A DNA stretch of 64,000 bases from JBBRHQ01 sp963781345 (GTDB lineage Bacteria > Actinomycetota > Thermoleophilia > Solirubrobacterales > 70-9). A program made the position numbers and the translations under genes. The stretch lies in NCBI GenBank assembly GCA_963781345.1, contig CAWAFQ010000014.1:682001-746000 (forward strand), read 5' to 3'. Shown here one piece after another: positions 55,234 through 63,505 of the stretch (its first letter is position 1; each line of letters opens with the position of its first letter). Below the pieces are notes generated by a model that had not been told where the DNA came from, did not search any database, and was given only the letters and a program-made list of their open reading frames with translations.

Positions 55234-56631
55234 TCAACTCCAATCCCTGATGTCTACGAAGTGGCCCTCGATCGCCGCCGCGGCCGCCATCCTTGGGCTG
55301 ACCAGGTGGGTCCGGCCGCCCTTGCCCTGGCGACCCTCGAAGTTGCGGTTCGAGGTCGAGGCGCAGCGCTCGCCCTCGGCGAGCGTGTCGGGGTTCATTC
55401 CCAGACACATCGAGCAGCCGGCCTCGCGCCACTCGAACCCGGCCGAGCGAAAGACCTCGTCGAGGCCCTCTTCCTCGGCCTGCGCCTTGACCTGCTGGGA
55501 GCCGGGTACGACCATCGCCCGCAGGGTGTCGGCGACGGTGCGGCCCTCGACCACCTCGGCCGCCTCGCGCAGGTCCTCGACCCGCGAGTTGGTGCAGGAG
55601 CCGATGAAGATGCGGTCGAGCGCGATCTCGGTGATCGGCGTGCCCGGCTCGAGGTCCATATAGGTGAGCGCGCGCCTGGCGGTCTCTGGATTGATCGGAC
55701 CGTCGCCGAGCGAATCGGGGTCGGGAACGCCCTCGGTGACCTCGACGACCATCCCCGGGGTCGTCCCCCAGGTGACCATCGGCGAGAGCGAGGACGCGTC
55801 GACCTCGACCTCGGTGTCGAAGGAGGCCCCGTGCTCGGTCGGCAGCGCCCGCCAGCGCCCGAGCGCGGCGTCGAAGTCCTCGGGCGCCCCGGGCCGGCCC
55901 CGGACCCACTCGAAGGTGGTCTCGTCGGGCGCGATCATTCCGGCGCGCCCGCCGCCCTCGATCGTCATGTTGCAGATCGTCATCCGGCCCGGCATTGAGA
56001 GCGCCTCGATCGCCGGCCCCGCGTACTCGACCGCGTGGCCGACCATGCCGCCGGTGCCGAGGCGGCCGATCGTCGCCAGGATCAGATCCTTAGGGGTGAC
56101 CCCGCTTCGCAGCTCTCCGGAATAGTTGATCCGCATCGTCTTCGGCCGCGTCTGGACCATGCACTGGGTGGCGAGCACGTGCTCCACCTCGGAGGTGCCG
56201 ATCCCGAACGCCAGGGAGCCGAACGCCCCGTGGGTCGAGGTGTGGCTGTCGCCGCAGACGATCGTCATCCCCGGCTGGGTGATCCCAAGCTCGGGCCCGA
56301 TCACATGGACGATCCCGCGCCGTTCGGAGCCGAGGGAGTAGACCGGGATCCCGAACTCCTCGCAGTTGCGCTCCAGCGTCTCGACCTGGACCCGGCTGAG
56401 CTGATCGGCGATCATCGCCGCCGCCGGGGTGCCATCGGTGGGCACGTTGTGATCTGCGGTCGCGATCGTCTTGTCGGGACGGCGGACCGGGCGCTTCTCC
56501 AGCCGCAGCCCGTCGAAGGCCTGCGGCGAGGTGACCTCGTGGACGAGGTGGAGGTCGATGTAGATGAGGCCCTCGGCGACCTCATGCGCCTCCCAGATCT
56601 TGTCGAACATGGTTTTGGGCGCTTCGTTCAT
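55234..56631 (-). CDS. leuC: 3-isopropylmalate dehydratase large subunit
   Basis: Aconitase-family subunit holding the 4Fe-4S cluster; with LeuD isomerises 2- to 3-isopropylmalate, and citraconate intermediates from the CimA route. 465 residues. MNEAPKTMFDKIWEAHEV, CGDSHTSTHGAFGSLAFGIG, the cluster cysteines in GSCTNSR and AGCSMCLGMNPD, and SNRNFEGRQGKGGRTHLVSPRMAAAAA. The start has AGGAGG about 12 nt upstream. The 70-bp gap to leuD holds a degenerate match to the 39-bp repeat (55178-55212). Confidence 0.95.
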   Translation of the reverse strand: MNEAPKTMFDKIWEAHEVAEGLIYIDLHLVHEVTSPQAFDGLRLEKRPVRRPDKTIATADHNVPTDGTPAAAMIADQLSRVQVETLERNCEEFGIPVYSLGSERRGIVHVIGPELGITQPGMTIVCGDSHTSTHGAFGSLAFGIGTSEVEHVLATQCMVQTRPKTMRINYSGELRSGVTPKDLILATIGRLGTGGMVGHAVEYAGPAIEALSMPGRMTICNMTIEGGGRAGMIAPDETTFEWVRGRPGAPEDFDAALGRWRALPTEHGASFDTEVEVDASSLSPMVTWGTTPGMVVEVTEGVPDPDSLGDGPINPETARRALTYMDLEPGTPITEIALDRIFIGSCTNSRVEDLREAAEVVEGRTVADTLRAMVVPGSQQVKAQAEEEGLDEVFRSAGFEWREAGCSMCLGMNPDTLAEGERCASTSNRNFEGRQGKGGRTHLVSPRMAAAAAIEGHFVDIRDWS

Positions 56632-56716
56632 TACCTGCGTCGCCTCCTCTGCTCTCGCTCGCTCACACTCATGATTACTGGCAGCATTGCTCGCTCGCTC
56701 CCGCGTCCGGGGGCGA
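56632..56716. other. Intergenic region leuC / XRE-cupin gene
   Basis: 85 bases. Contains GCTCGCTCGCTC tracts and a partial match to the 39-bp repeat core (CGCGTCCGGGGGCG near 56702-56715). No terminator found. Confidence 0.4.
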
Positions 56717-57316
56717 CTAGCTCCTTCTCAGCCCGGCGGCGATCACCGCGGCGAAGCGGGTCGGCTCAGGACCCTCGTTCTCGAAATGGTGCGGCAGATC
56801 GGCGTCGAAGGTGACCGCGTCCCCGGAGTTCAGCTCGTGCCTGGCGCCGTCGACGAAGAGGACCAGCTCGCCCTCGAGCACGACCGCGGTCTCGCGGCTG
56901 CCGGGTTCGTGCATCGGCGGGTCGTCGCTGCCGCCGGTGGCGGCGCCGGGCGCCAGGTCGTGCAGAGAGACGTCGGCGCGCTGGCCCGGCAGTGGCGGCG
57001 TCAGCTCCTCGATCTGGTGCCCACCGTGGGCGTAGCGCCGGCGCTTGCCGGCGCGGCTGATAACGACGTGGCGGCTCTCGTCGAGGCGCAGCAGCTGCGA
57101 GAGCGAGAGGTCGAGGCCGGCGGCGATCTTCTCGGCGACCGCCAGCGTCGGGCTCGTCTCCCCCCGCTCGACCTGAGAGAGCATCGGCGCACTGACACCG
57201 CTGCGCTCGGCCAGGTCGCGCAGCGACAGCCCCATCGCCTCGCGCAGAGCGCGAACCCTGGCCCCGATCGGCGCCGGAACGCTCTTCGCCTCCGTTTGTG
57301 CAGTCGTGGTTCCCAT
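56717..57316 (-). CDS. XRE-family regulator with C-terminal cupin domain
   Basis: 199 residues from ATG (GTTTAQTEAKSV); a GTG 18 nt further up is an alternative. Helix-turn-helix: IGARVRALREAMGLSLRDLAERSGVSAPMLSQVERGETSPTLAV with the recognition helix around SAPMLSQVE. C-terminal cupin: MHEPGSRETAVVLEGELVLFVDG, GDAVTFDADLPHHFEN with metal/ligand-binding His and Glu. Such XRE-cupin proteins sense small metabolites. Lying between leuC and leuA, it may regulate this cluster or itself. Confidence 0.85.
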   Translation of the reverse strand: MGTTTAQTEAKSVPAPIGARVRALREAMGLSLRDLAERSGVSAPMLSQVERGETSPTLAVAEKIAAGLDLSLSQLLRLDESRHVVISRAGKRRRYAHGGHQIEELTPPLPGQRADVSLHDLAPGAATGGSDDPPMHEPGSRETAVVLEGELVLFVDGARHELNSGDAVTFDADLPHHFENEGPEPTRFAAVIAAGLRRS

Positions 57317-57490
57317 ATCGGCGTACGTTATCACAGACGCTCGACTGCCACCCCTGGCCGCCGACCCCCACCCCGGGGGGCCGAGGCTTACGTTTCAGCT
57401 GAATATCAGGCAGAACGTCAGCTTCGACGCCCCTTCCGCCCCCTTCTTGCGCTGGCGCCGATCCGAGGCTCGGGTGCGGAGTGTCGCCGG
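57317..57490 (-). promoter_or_regulatory. Upstream region of the XRE-cupin gene with small palindrome
   Basis: 174 bases. A perfect palindrome TTCAGCTGAA lies at 57394-57403 within AT-richer sequence (ACGTTTCAGCTGAATATCAG), and GATAAC occurs just before the ATG. Candidate autoregulatory operator; no gene. Confidence 0.4.
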
Positions 57491-58243
57491 CTAGCGTGTT
57501 TGGCCGGTGGGCCTGACGAGGATCTCGTTGATGTTGACCCGCTGCGGGGCCGTGACCGCGTGCAGGATCGCCGCGGCGATGTCCTCCGCCTGCAGCAGCT
57601 CACCGGTCGACTCGCGCATCTTCTCGATCGCTTCGACGACCATCGGGTTGGTGTTGTGGCCCTGCAGCTCGGTGTCGACGAAGCCGGGCTCGACGCAGGT
57701 GACGCGGATGCCGGAGTGGGCGCCCTCCTGGCGCAGCGCCTCGGAGAATCCGGTCACCCCCCACTTGGTCATGTTGTAGACGCCGGCGCCGAGGCTGGCG
57801 GTGCGCCCGGCGACCGAGGAGATGTTGATGACGTGGCCGTTGCCACCCTCGCGCAGCAGCGGCATCGCCTCCTGGGTGCAGTAGAGGAGGCCGAGCAGGT
57901 TGACGTCGATCATCGTCCGCCACTCCCCGCTGTCGGCCCCCTCGACCGGGCCGAGCAGCATCACGCCTGCGTTGTTGACGAGTATGTCGAGGCCGCCGAG
58001 GGCCCCGGCGCCTTCCTTCACGAACCCGCGGGCCTGCGCCTCTTCGCTGATGTCGGCCTCGAGCGCGACGGCGGTTCCACCGTCCTCATTGATGCGGGCG
58101 GCGAGTCCGTCGAGGCGGTCCTTGCGGCGCGCCCCGAGCGCGACCGAGGCGCCCTCACCGGCGAGCGCCAGCGCGGTCGCCTCCCCAATCCCCGAGGAGG
58201 CCCCCGTTATCGCTGCCTTTCGTCCCTCCAGAGCACCGGGCAT
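57491..58243 (-). CDS. Short-chain dehydrogenase/reductase
   Basis: Classical SDR, 250 residues from ATG at PGALEGRKAAITGASSGIG. NADP-binding TGASSGIGEA, the NNAG motif ILVNNAGVM, catalytic Ser in INISSVAGR and Tyr-x3-Lys in GVYNMTKWG. Arg at the end of beta2 (LGARRKDRLDGLAARIN) suggests NADPH. The YdfG-like sequence points to a serine/hydroxy-acid-type or unspecified dehydrogenase. The frame stays open upstream through the repeat region, but homology starts at this ATG. Confidence 0.87.
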   Translation of the reverse strand: MPGALEGRKAAITGASSGIGEATALALAGEGASVALGARRKDRLDGLAARINEDGGTAVALEADISEEAQARGFVKEGAGALGGLDILVNNAGVMLLGPVEGADSGEWRTMIDVNLLGLLYCTQEAMPLLREGGNGHVINISSVAGRTASLGAGVYNMTKWGVTGFSEALRQEGAHSGIRVTCVEPGFVDTELQGHNTNPMVVEAIEKMRESTGELLQAEDIAAAILHAVTAPQRVNINEILVRPTGQTR

Positions 58244-58314
58244 GTCGTCGAGTTTATGCCCTGCCGACCCCGTCCGCCGGCCCAGCTCCCCCGGCCGTTG
58301 CCGAAACTTCAATC

Positions 58315-58333
58315 GACCATCACAGTGATGGTC
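58315..58333. promoter_or_regulatory. 19-bp palindrome upstream of the SDR gene
   Basis: GACCATCAC-A-GTGATGGTC, perfect arms of 9; 72 bp before the SDR ATG. On the SDR strand it contains TTGACC. Likely a repressor operator. Confidence 0.5.
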
Positions 58334-58338
58334 AATGT

Positions 58339-58401
58339 CACTCTCGCGGACGGCGGCGGCACCTCCGCGGACGGCGGTGGCACTCTCGCGGACGGCGTTG
58401 G
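58339..58401. repeat. Three 21-bp tandem repeats between SDR and leuA
   Basis: Units at 58339, 58360 and 58381, consensus CACTCTCGCGGACGGCGGYG plus G, 80-90 percent alike. Non-coding, directly after the leuA stop and next to the 19-bp palindrome. Confidence 0.8.
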
Positions 58402-58409
58402 GGTCGAAA

Positions 58410-60002
58410 CTAGGGGCCCGGGGTGCGCTCGAGCGCGCCATCGGCCGTGGCCGCCTCGGCCTCGCGGACGGCGGCGCCGTCGAGCGCGTTCGAAAGTGCC
58501 CGCACGTAGGCCCGCGCCGATGCCTCGAGGATGTCCGTCGCGACGCCCTGGCCGGTCGCCAGGCGACCGGCGGCGCGCAGCATCACCGTCACCTGGCCGA
58601 GCGCGTCCTCACCTTCGGTCACGGCCTCGACCGTGTACTGGCGCAGGTCACACTCGGTGTCGGTGGCCTTCTGTATCGCGAGGAAGATCGCATCCACGGG
58701 CCCGTCACCGCCGGACTCGCCGACCGACTCCTCGCCGGAAGGCAGCTGCACGGCCACCCGGGCGCTGGGCTCACGCCGCGAGCCCGCCTCGACCTCGAAC
58801 CAGGCGAGGTTGTAGGACTCGGCCCGCTGGCGCATCTCGTCGGAGACGATCGCCTCGAGGTCGAGCGCGGTCACCTGCTTCTTCTTGTCGGCGATCTCCT
58901 TGAAGCGCTTGAAAGCTGCGTTGAGCGCGTTGCCCTCGACCTTGAACCCGAGCTGCTCGAGCGCGTCACGCAGGGCGTGGCGGCCCGAGTGCTTGCCGAG
59001 GACGATCGAGTTCGACTCGAGGCCGACCTCGGTCGCGTCCATGATCTCGTAGGTGGTGCGCTCCTTCAGCACTCCGTCCTGGTGGATCCCGGACTCGTGG
59101 GCGAAGGCGTTTCGCCCCACGATCGCCTTGTTCGGCTGCACCGCGTAGCCGGTCAGTCGCGAGACCATGCGGCTGGTCCGCGCCAGTTCGCGCGAGTCGA
59201 CGCCGGTGCTGAGCCCGTGGTGGTCGCTGCGGGTCTTGATCAGCATCACGATCTCCTCCAGCGAGCAGTTGCCGGCGCGCTCGCCGAGGCCGTTGATCGC
59301 GCACTCGACCTGCCGCGCGCCCGCGAGCACGCCCGCGTAGGAGTTGGCGACCGCCATCCCCAGGTCGTCGTGGCAGTGGACCGAGGTCTCGACCCCGTCC
59401 AGCCCCGGAACCAGCTCATAGAGGCGGCCGAAGTAGGCGGCGTATTCCTCCGGGGTCGTGTAGCCGACCGTGTCGGGGATGTTGACGACCGTCGCGCCCT
59501 CCTCAACCGCGATCGCGCAGACCTCGGCGGTGAACTCGATATCGGCGCGGGTCGCGTCCATCGGCGAGAACTCGACGTCGTCGCAGTAGGAGCGGGCGAG
59601 CGCAACCGCCGCCCGCGCCTGCCCCTTGACGTCGTCACGGGTCGTCTGCAGCTGGTGGGTGATGTGGATGTCGGAGGTCGAGATGAAGGTGTGGATCCTC
59701 GGCCGCACGGCATCGGAGATAGCGCCCCAGGCGGCGTCGATGTCGGCCTTGTGGGTACGGGCAAGGCCGCAGATGACCGGGCCCTCCACCTTCCGCGAGA
59801 TCTCCTGGACGGCCTCGAAGTCGCCCGGAGAGGTGATCGGGAACCCCGCCTCGATCACGTCGACCCCGAGGCGCGCCAGTTGCTGCGCGATCTCGACCTT
59901 CTCCTGCGTGTTCAGTGAGATGCCCGGCGACTGCTCGCCGTCTCTCAGCGTTGTGTCAAAGATGTGGACGCGGTTTGCGTCTCGCTTGCCCGGCGCTTCC
60001 AT
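58410..60002 (-). CDS. leuA: 2-isopropylmalate synthase
   Basis: First committed leucine step: acetyl-CoA plus 2-ketoisovalerate. 530 residues, bacterial LeuA type. Motifs: VHIFDTTLRDGEQSPG, VIEAGFPITSPGDFEAV, the metal-binding SVHCHDDLGMAVANSYAG, NGLGERAGNCSLEE, NAFAHESGIHQDGVL, and a C-terminal regulatory domain (CDLRQYTVEAVTEGEDALGQV) for leucine feedback. Preceded by the leader peptide leuL; the Shine-Dalgarno AGGAGAAGG is complementary to the leader Leu codons. Confidence 0.95.
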   Translation of the reverse strand: MEAPGKRDANRVHIFDTTLRDGEQSPGISLNTQEKVEIAQQLARLGVDVIEAGFPITSPGDFEAVQEISRKVEGPVICGLARTHKADIDAAWGAISDAVRPRIHTFISTSDIHITHQLQTTRDDVKGQARAAVALARSYCDDVEFSPMDATRADIEFTAEVCAIAVEEGATVVNIPDTVGYTTPEEYAAYFGRLYELVPGLDGVETSVHCHDDLGMAVANSYAGVLAGARQVECAINGLGERAGNCSLEEIVMLIKTRSDHHGLSTGVDSRELARTSRMVSRLTGYAVQPNKAIVGRNAFAHESGIHQDGVLKERTTYEIMDATEVGLESNSIVLGKHSGRHALRDALEQLGFKVEGNALNAAFKRFKEIADKKKQVTALDLEAIVSDEMRQRAESYNLAWFEVEAGSRREPSARVAVQLPSGEESVGESGGDGPVDAIFLAIQKATDTECDLRQYTVEAVTEGEDALGQVTVMLRAAGRLATGQGVATDILEASARAYVRALSNALDGAAVREAEAATADGALERTPGP

Positions 60003-60168
60003 GGGACCTTCTCCTTCTTCTCTGCTTCCCTCGAATGACCTTTTCTCTCGCGGCTATCGCGCCGCCCAGCGCTATTCCCCCCGAGGGGGGAGGAGAAGGA
60101 GAAGCGCGAGGCTGTCGAGGCGGCGGGTCATCCGGCAAGGCCAGATTAGCACCCCCCGGGACCGCTCC
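60003..60168 (-). promoter_or_regulatory. leuA translational/transcriptional attenuator leader
   Basis: Contains leuL (60072-60131), a CCCCCC-TC-GGGGGG hairpin overlapping its end, a further GC hairpin (GGCGGCGCGATAGCCGCG) and the leuA SD. The plus-strand words AGAAGGAGAAG (60094-60104, Leu codons) and CTTCTCCTTCT (60008-60018, SD region) are exact reverse complements over 11 bases, so the leader can mask the SD. Upstream, TGCTAATCT (about 60143-60151) is an extended -10-like element. Confidence 0.7.
60072..60131 (-). CDS. leuL: Leucine-rich leader peptide of leuA
   Basis: ATG to TAG, 19 residues MTRRLDSLALLLLLPPRGE with seven Leu including five in a row (CTT CTC CTT CTC CTC). Position and composition are those of a leu leader peptide: scarce Leu-tRNA would stall the ribosome on this run and free the leuA start. 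Confidence 0.75.
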   Translation of the reverse strand: MTRRLDSLALLLLLPPRGE

Positions 60169-60780
60169 CTACTGCCTCTCGTCGTCGCGACCGGGCCCAC
60201 CCTTGAGGACGTCCTGGCCGGCGCCACCGCGGAGCACATCCTTGCCGGCGCCGCCGAGCAGCAGGTCCTCGCCCTTGCCGCCGTAGAGCGAGTCCGCCCC
60301 ACCGCGCCCGACCAGCTTGTCGCCGTCGCCACCCCCGGACAGACTGTCCGAGTTGGAGCCGCCGATGAGATCGTCGAGGCCGGCGCCTCCGATCATCCGG
60401 GTCGGGACTTCGACCGACTTGGCTGCGGTGACCGTGTCGTTGCCACCTCCGACCGCGATGTCGAAGCCGCTGACCCGGCCGAGCGCACAGCGCAGCTCAT
60501 TCGGGTTGGCCGGTGGGTTGGAGCAGCCCGAGATGCCGGTGGGCGGCGGAATCGGCCCGTTGGAGCCGATCACGTAGTTGCCGCCCTTGCGGTCGATCTT
60601 GATCTCGTTGGCACCCGAGCCGAGGGCGTTTATGGTCAGCGTGAACGAGGCGCCGCTCGCGCTCGCGCCCGACCCGGCGCGCAGGGCTGCGGCAGGTCCG
60701 ACGCCGAGGGCGACAGCCGGGATCGCGGTCGCAGCGACGGCAACAGCGGCAGCGGCGAGGACGAGGAAGTGCTTTCTCAT
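60169..60780 (-). CDS. Secreted calcium-binding RTX-like (hemolysin-type repeat) protein
   Basis: 203 residues with signal peptide (FLVLAAAAVAVAATAIPAVALG). The middle is a beta-sandwich-like NALGSGANEIKIDRKGG; the C-terminus carries nonapeptide repeats GGxGxDxLxG (GGAGLDDLIGGSNSDSLSGGG, GRGGADSLYGGKGEDLLL, GGAGKDVLRGGAG) forming a Ca-binding beta-roll. No type I secretion signal or exporter nearby; in Actinobacteria such proteins use the Sec pathway. It ends only about 20-40 bp before the leuA leader. Confidence 0.8.
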   Translation of the reverse strand: MRKHFLVLAAAAVAVAATAIPAVALGVGPAAALRAGSGASASGASFTLTINALGSGANEIKIDRKGGNYVIGSNGPIPPPTGISGCSNPPANPNELRCALGRVSGFDIAVGGGNDTVTAAKSVEVPTRMIGGAGLDDLIGGSNSDSLSGGGDGDKLVGRGGADSLYGGKGEDLLLGGAGKDVLRGGAGQDVLKGGPGRDDERQ

Positions 60781-60822
60781 TTTGGCGTTTCCTTTGAAGG
60801 TCGGGGTTGGGGCGCGACCGGC

Positions 60823-61863
60823 CTACTCACTTGACGGAAACAGCACGACCTTGCCGATGTTGCGGCGCTCGGCGATGAAGCGATGCGCGTCCCCGGCTCT
60901 CTCGAACGGGAAGGACTCGGCCACGACGGGCGCCAGGCGCCCCTGCTCCAGGTCGGCCAGCAGCGGCGCGGTCACCCTGTCGAGGTTGCCCTCGCTGTCC
61001 CACCAGCCGAGCATGTTGAGGCCGAAGATCCCCTTGTTCTCGTTCATGATCTGCAGGCTCTTCCACCAGGGCATCGTCGCCATCGGCATCTTCGCGAGGC
61101 TCTTCAGCGTCGCCGCCAGATCCCGGCCCTTCTCATTAGTGGACTCAGAGAGCCCGTACATGACCAGCCGGCCACCGGGCCGCAGCAGGCGATAGTCCTT
61201 GCGGAAGGAGGTGGGCCCGAGGGCGTCGATCACCAGGTCGATTCCCTCGCCGGAGGTGATCCGGTTGACCTCCGCCTCGAAGTCCATGTTGCGGTAGTCG
61301 ATCGCGTGGGCGACACCCTGAGCACGAATCGCCTCGTGCTTCGAAGCCGAGGCGGTGCCGACGACCTCGGCCCCGATGTTGCGGGCGATCTGCACCGCCG
61401 AGATCCCGACCCCGCCGGCGGCGGCGTGGATCAGCACCCGCTCGCCCTCTTTCAGACCACCCATCAGGACCAGAGCGGCGTAGGCCGTGCCGTAGTTGAC
61501 CGGGAACGCCGCACCCTCCTCGAAGCTGAGGCCCTCGGGCATCGGCAGCGCCATCTCGGAGGAGACGGTGACAAGCTCCGCCTGACCGCCGAAGCGGGTT
61601 CCGGCCATCACCCGGTCGCCGAGGGCGTGGTCGGTGACCCCCTCCCCCACCGACTCGACCTCGCCGGCCACCTCGTAGCCGAGCACGCATGGCGTCTTCG
61701 GCGCGTCCGGGTAGAGGCCGACGCGGGCCATGGTGTCGGCGAAGTTGATCCCGGCGGCCCTGACCGCGATCCGAATCTCTCCCGGGCCAACCGCTGGGTC
61801 CGGGCGTTCCTGGACCTGCAGGACTTCCGGGCCCCCCTTGCCTGTCAGAACGACTGCCTTCAC
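60823..61863 (-). CDS. Quinone oxidoreductase-like MDR protein
   Basis: Zinc-free medium-chain dehydrogenase/reductase, 346 residues. GroES-like N-domain (AAGINFADTMARVGLYP, VLGYEVAGEVESVGEGV, GDRVMAGTRFGGQAELV) and Rossmann domain (GERVLIHAAAGGVGISAVQIARNIGAEVVGTAS). No catalytic-zinc Cys/His set. The C-terminal part (MPWWKSLQIMNENKGIFGLNMLGWWD) resembles VAT-1/quinone-oxidoreductase relatives. NADPH-dependent reduction of a quinone or enone is likely; substrate unknown. Monocistronic by spacing. Confidence 0.86.
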   Translation of the reverse strand: MKAVVLTGKGGPEVLQVQERPDPAVGPGEIRIAVRAAGINFADTMARVGLYPDAPKTPCVLGYEVAGEVESVGEGVTDHALGDRVMAGTRFGGQAELVTVSSEMALPMPEGLSFEEGAAFPVNYGTAYAALVLMGGLKEGERVLIHAAAGGVGISAVQIARNIGAEVVGTASASKHEAIRAQGVAHAIDYRNMDFEAEVNRITSGEGIDLVIDALGPTSFRKDYRLLRPGGRLVMYGLSESTNEKGRDLAATLKSLAKMPMATMPWWKSLQIMNENKGIFGLNMLGWWDSEGNLDRVTAPLLADLEQGRLAPVVAESFPFERAGDAHRFIAERRNIGKVVLFPSSE

Positions 61864-61900
61864 CGGGTTGAAGTTACACCGCGCCCGTTGTGGCCGGGGA

Positions 61901-63502
61901 TCAGAGGTCGACCGAGCGGCCGACCGCGAAGCCCTCGAGACCGAGGATCCGCTCGATGGTCGCCGCCCGCACGGGCGCGTCGGTCGTCAGCGCCATCACC
62001 GCCTCGCCACCGCTCGGCTCTGCCCCGACGGCCGCGGAGATGATGTTCACGCCCTCCTCGCCGAAGACGGTCCCGACCCGGCCGATCATCCCCGGCTGGT
62101 CCGCGTAGCGGAAGACGGCGATGTGATCGGCGAAGGGCAGGTAGAAGCTCTCGCGCCAGACCGAGACGAGGTAGGGCTCGTTGCGCGGACCGACCCCCGT
62201 GCCGGCGACCTCGACCGCGTCGCCGCCGGACTCGATCCTGACGGTTATCAACTCGGTGAAGTCCTCGGAGGCGGAGTCACTCGTCTCGACCAGGTCGATC
62301 CCACGCTCGTCGGCCAGATGCGGGGCGTTGACGAGGTTGACCGGCTCCTCGGTGTGCCCGGAGAGGATCCCGACGAGGACGGCGATCCCCAGCAGGCGGG
62401 TGTCGTGGTCGGCGATCCGCCCGCGGAACTCCGCGGTGACCCGGTCGATCGAGCCGTTGCCGAGCCCCTGGGCGAGGCGGCCGAGCTTCTCACAGAGGGG
62501 GACGAACGGCGCCAGGGCCTCCATCTCCTCGGGCCGCACCGCGGCGATGTTGACCGCGTTGGTGACGACCCCTCCACTCAGCGCCGCCGTCACCTGCTCC
62601 GCCGTCACCTGCCCGGCGCGGTCCTGGGCCTCGGCGGTCGAGGCCCCGAGGTGGGGGGTGACGACGACGTCGGGGCGCTGGAAGACCGGGTGCTCGGTGA
62701 ACGGCTCCTCGGGGAAGACGTCGAGGGCGACACCGCCGAGCCTGCCCGACTCGAGACCCTCGAGCACCGCGTCGAGGTCGACCAGCTCGCCGCGGGCGCA
62801 GTTGACGATCCGCGCCCCCTCCTTCATCCGCGAGATCGCCTCCGAGTCGATCCAGTTGACGGTGTCAGGGGTCTTGGGAAGGTGCAGGGAGACGACATCG
62901 GCGCGCTCGAAGACCTCGTTTCGCGAGTCGGTTCCCTCGACACCGAGCTCGCGGAAGCGCTCGGCGGAGACGAACTTGTCGAAGGCGACGACCTCCATCT
63001 CGAAGGATTGCGCCCGCTTTGCCACAAGCTGTCCGATTCGGCCGAAGCCGAAGACCCCGAGGGTCTTGCCGTAGAGCTCGGCGCCCTTGAATGACGTGCG
63101 GTCCCAGCGGCCGGCGACGAGCGAGCCGTGCGCCTGGGGAACGTTGCGGCAGAGCGCGAGCATCAGGGCCATCGTGTGCTCGGCCGCGGCGATCGAGTTC
63201 GACTCGGGCGCGTTGGCGACGATGATCCCGCGCCGGGTCGCGGCCTCGATGTCGACGTTGTCGACGCCGGTGCCGGCGCGGCCGATCACCTTCAACCGCT
63301 CCGCTCGCCCGATCAGCTCGGCCGTCAGCTTGGTCGCAGAGCGGATCAGGATTGCGTCGTAGGCGGAAATCGCCTCGCGCAGCTCCTCGTCGCCCATCTC
63401 GAGGCCGAGGTCGACGTCGAAGTGCCGGCGCAGGAGGTCGACGCCGCTGTCGGCGATCCTCTCCTTGACCAGGACTCGCTGCTGCTCTGGACCCGACACC
63501 AT
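61901..63502 (-). CDS. serA: D-3-phosphoglycerate dehydrogenase
   Basis: First step of the phosphorylated serine pathway. 533 residues, the long actinobacterial form. Substrate/NAD domains: VIGRAGTGVDNVDIEAAT, NSIAAAEHTMALMLAL, NAD loop GVFGFGRIGQLVAKRA, catalytic Arg in IVNCARGELVD, catalytic His in TPHLGASTAEAQ. Then the allosteric-substrate-binding (ASB) domain and an ACT domain (IAVFRYADQPGMIGRVGTVFGEEGVNI) for serine feedback. Start 3 bp after the upstream aminotransferase gene, so the two form an operon. Confidence 0.95.
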   Translation of the reverse strand: MVSGPEQQRVLVKERIADSGVDLLRRHFDVDLGLEMGDEELREAISAYDAILIRSATKLTAELIGRAERLKVIGRAGTGVDNVDIEAATRRGIIVANAPESNSIAAAEHTMALMLALCRNVPQAHGSLVAGRWDRTSFKGAELYGKTLGVFGFGRIGQLVAKRAQSFEMEVVAFDKFVSAERFRELGVEGTDSRNEVFERADVVSLHLPKTPDTVNWIDSEAISRMKEGARIVNCARGELVDLDAVLEGLESGRLGGVALDVFPEEPFTEHPVFQRPDVVVTPHLGASTAEAQDRAGQVTAEQVTAALSGGVVTNAVNIAAVRPEEMEALAPFVPLCEKLGRLAQGLGNGSIDRVTAEFRGRIADHDTRLLGIAVLVGILSGHTEEPVNLVNAPHLADERGIDLVETSDSASEDFTELITVRIESGGDAVEVAGTGVGPRNEPYLVSVWRESFYLPFADHIAVFRYADQPGMIGRVGTVFGEEGVNIISAAVGAEPSGGEAVMALTTDAPVRAATIERILGLEGFAVGRSVDL

Positions 63503-63505
63503 GGG

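Noticed and set aside
60169..60780. Type I secreted RTX toxin
   Set aside because: Too small, has a Sec signal peptide, and lacks toxin domain and hlyBD-type exporter genes.
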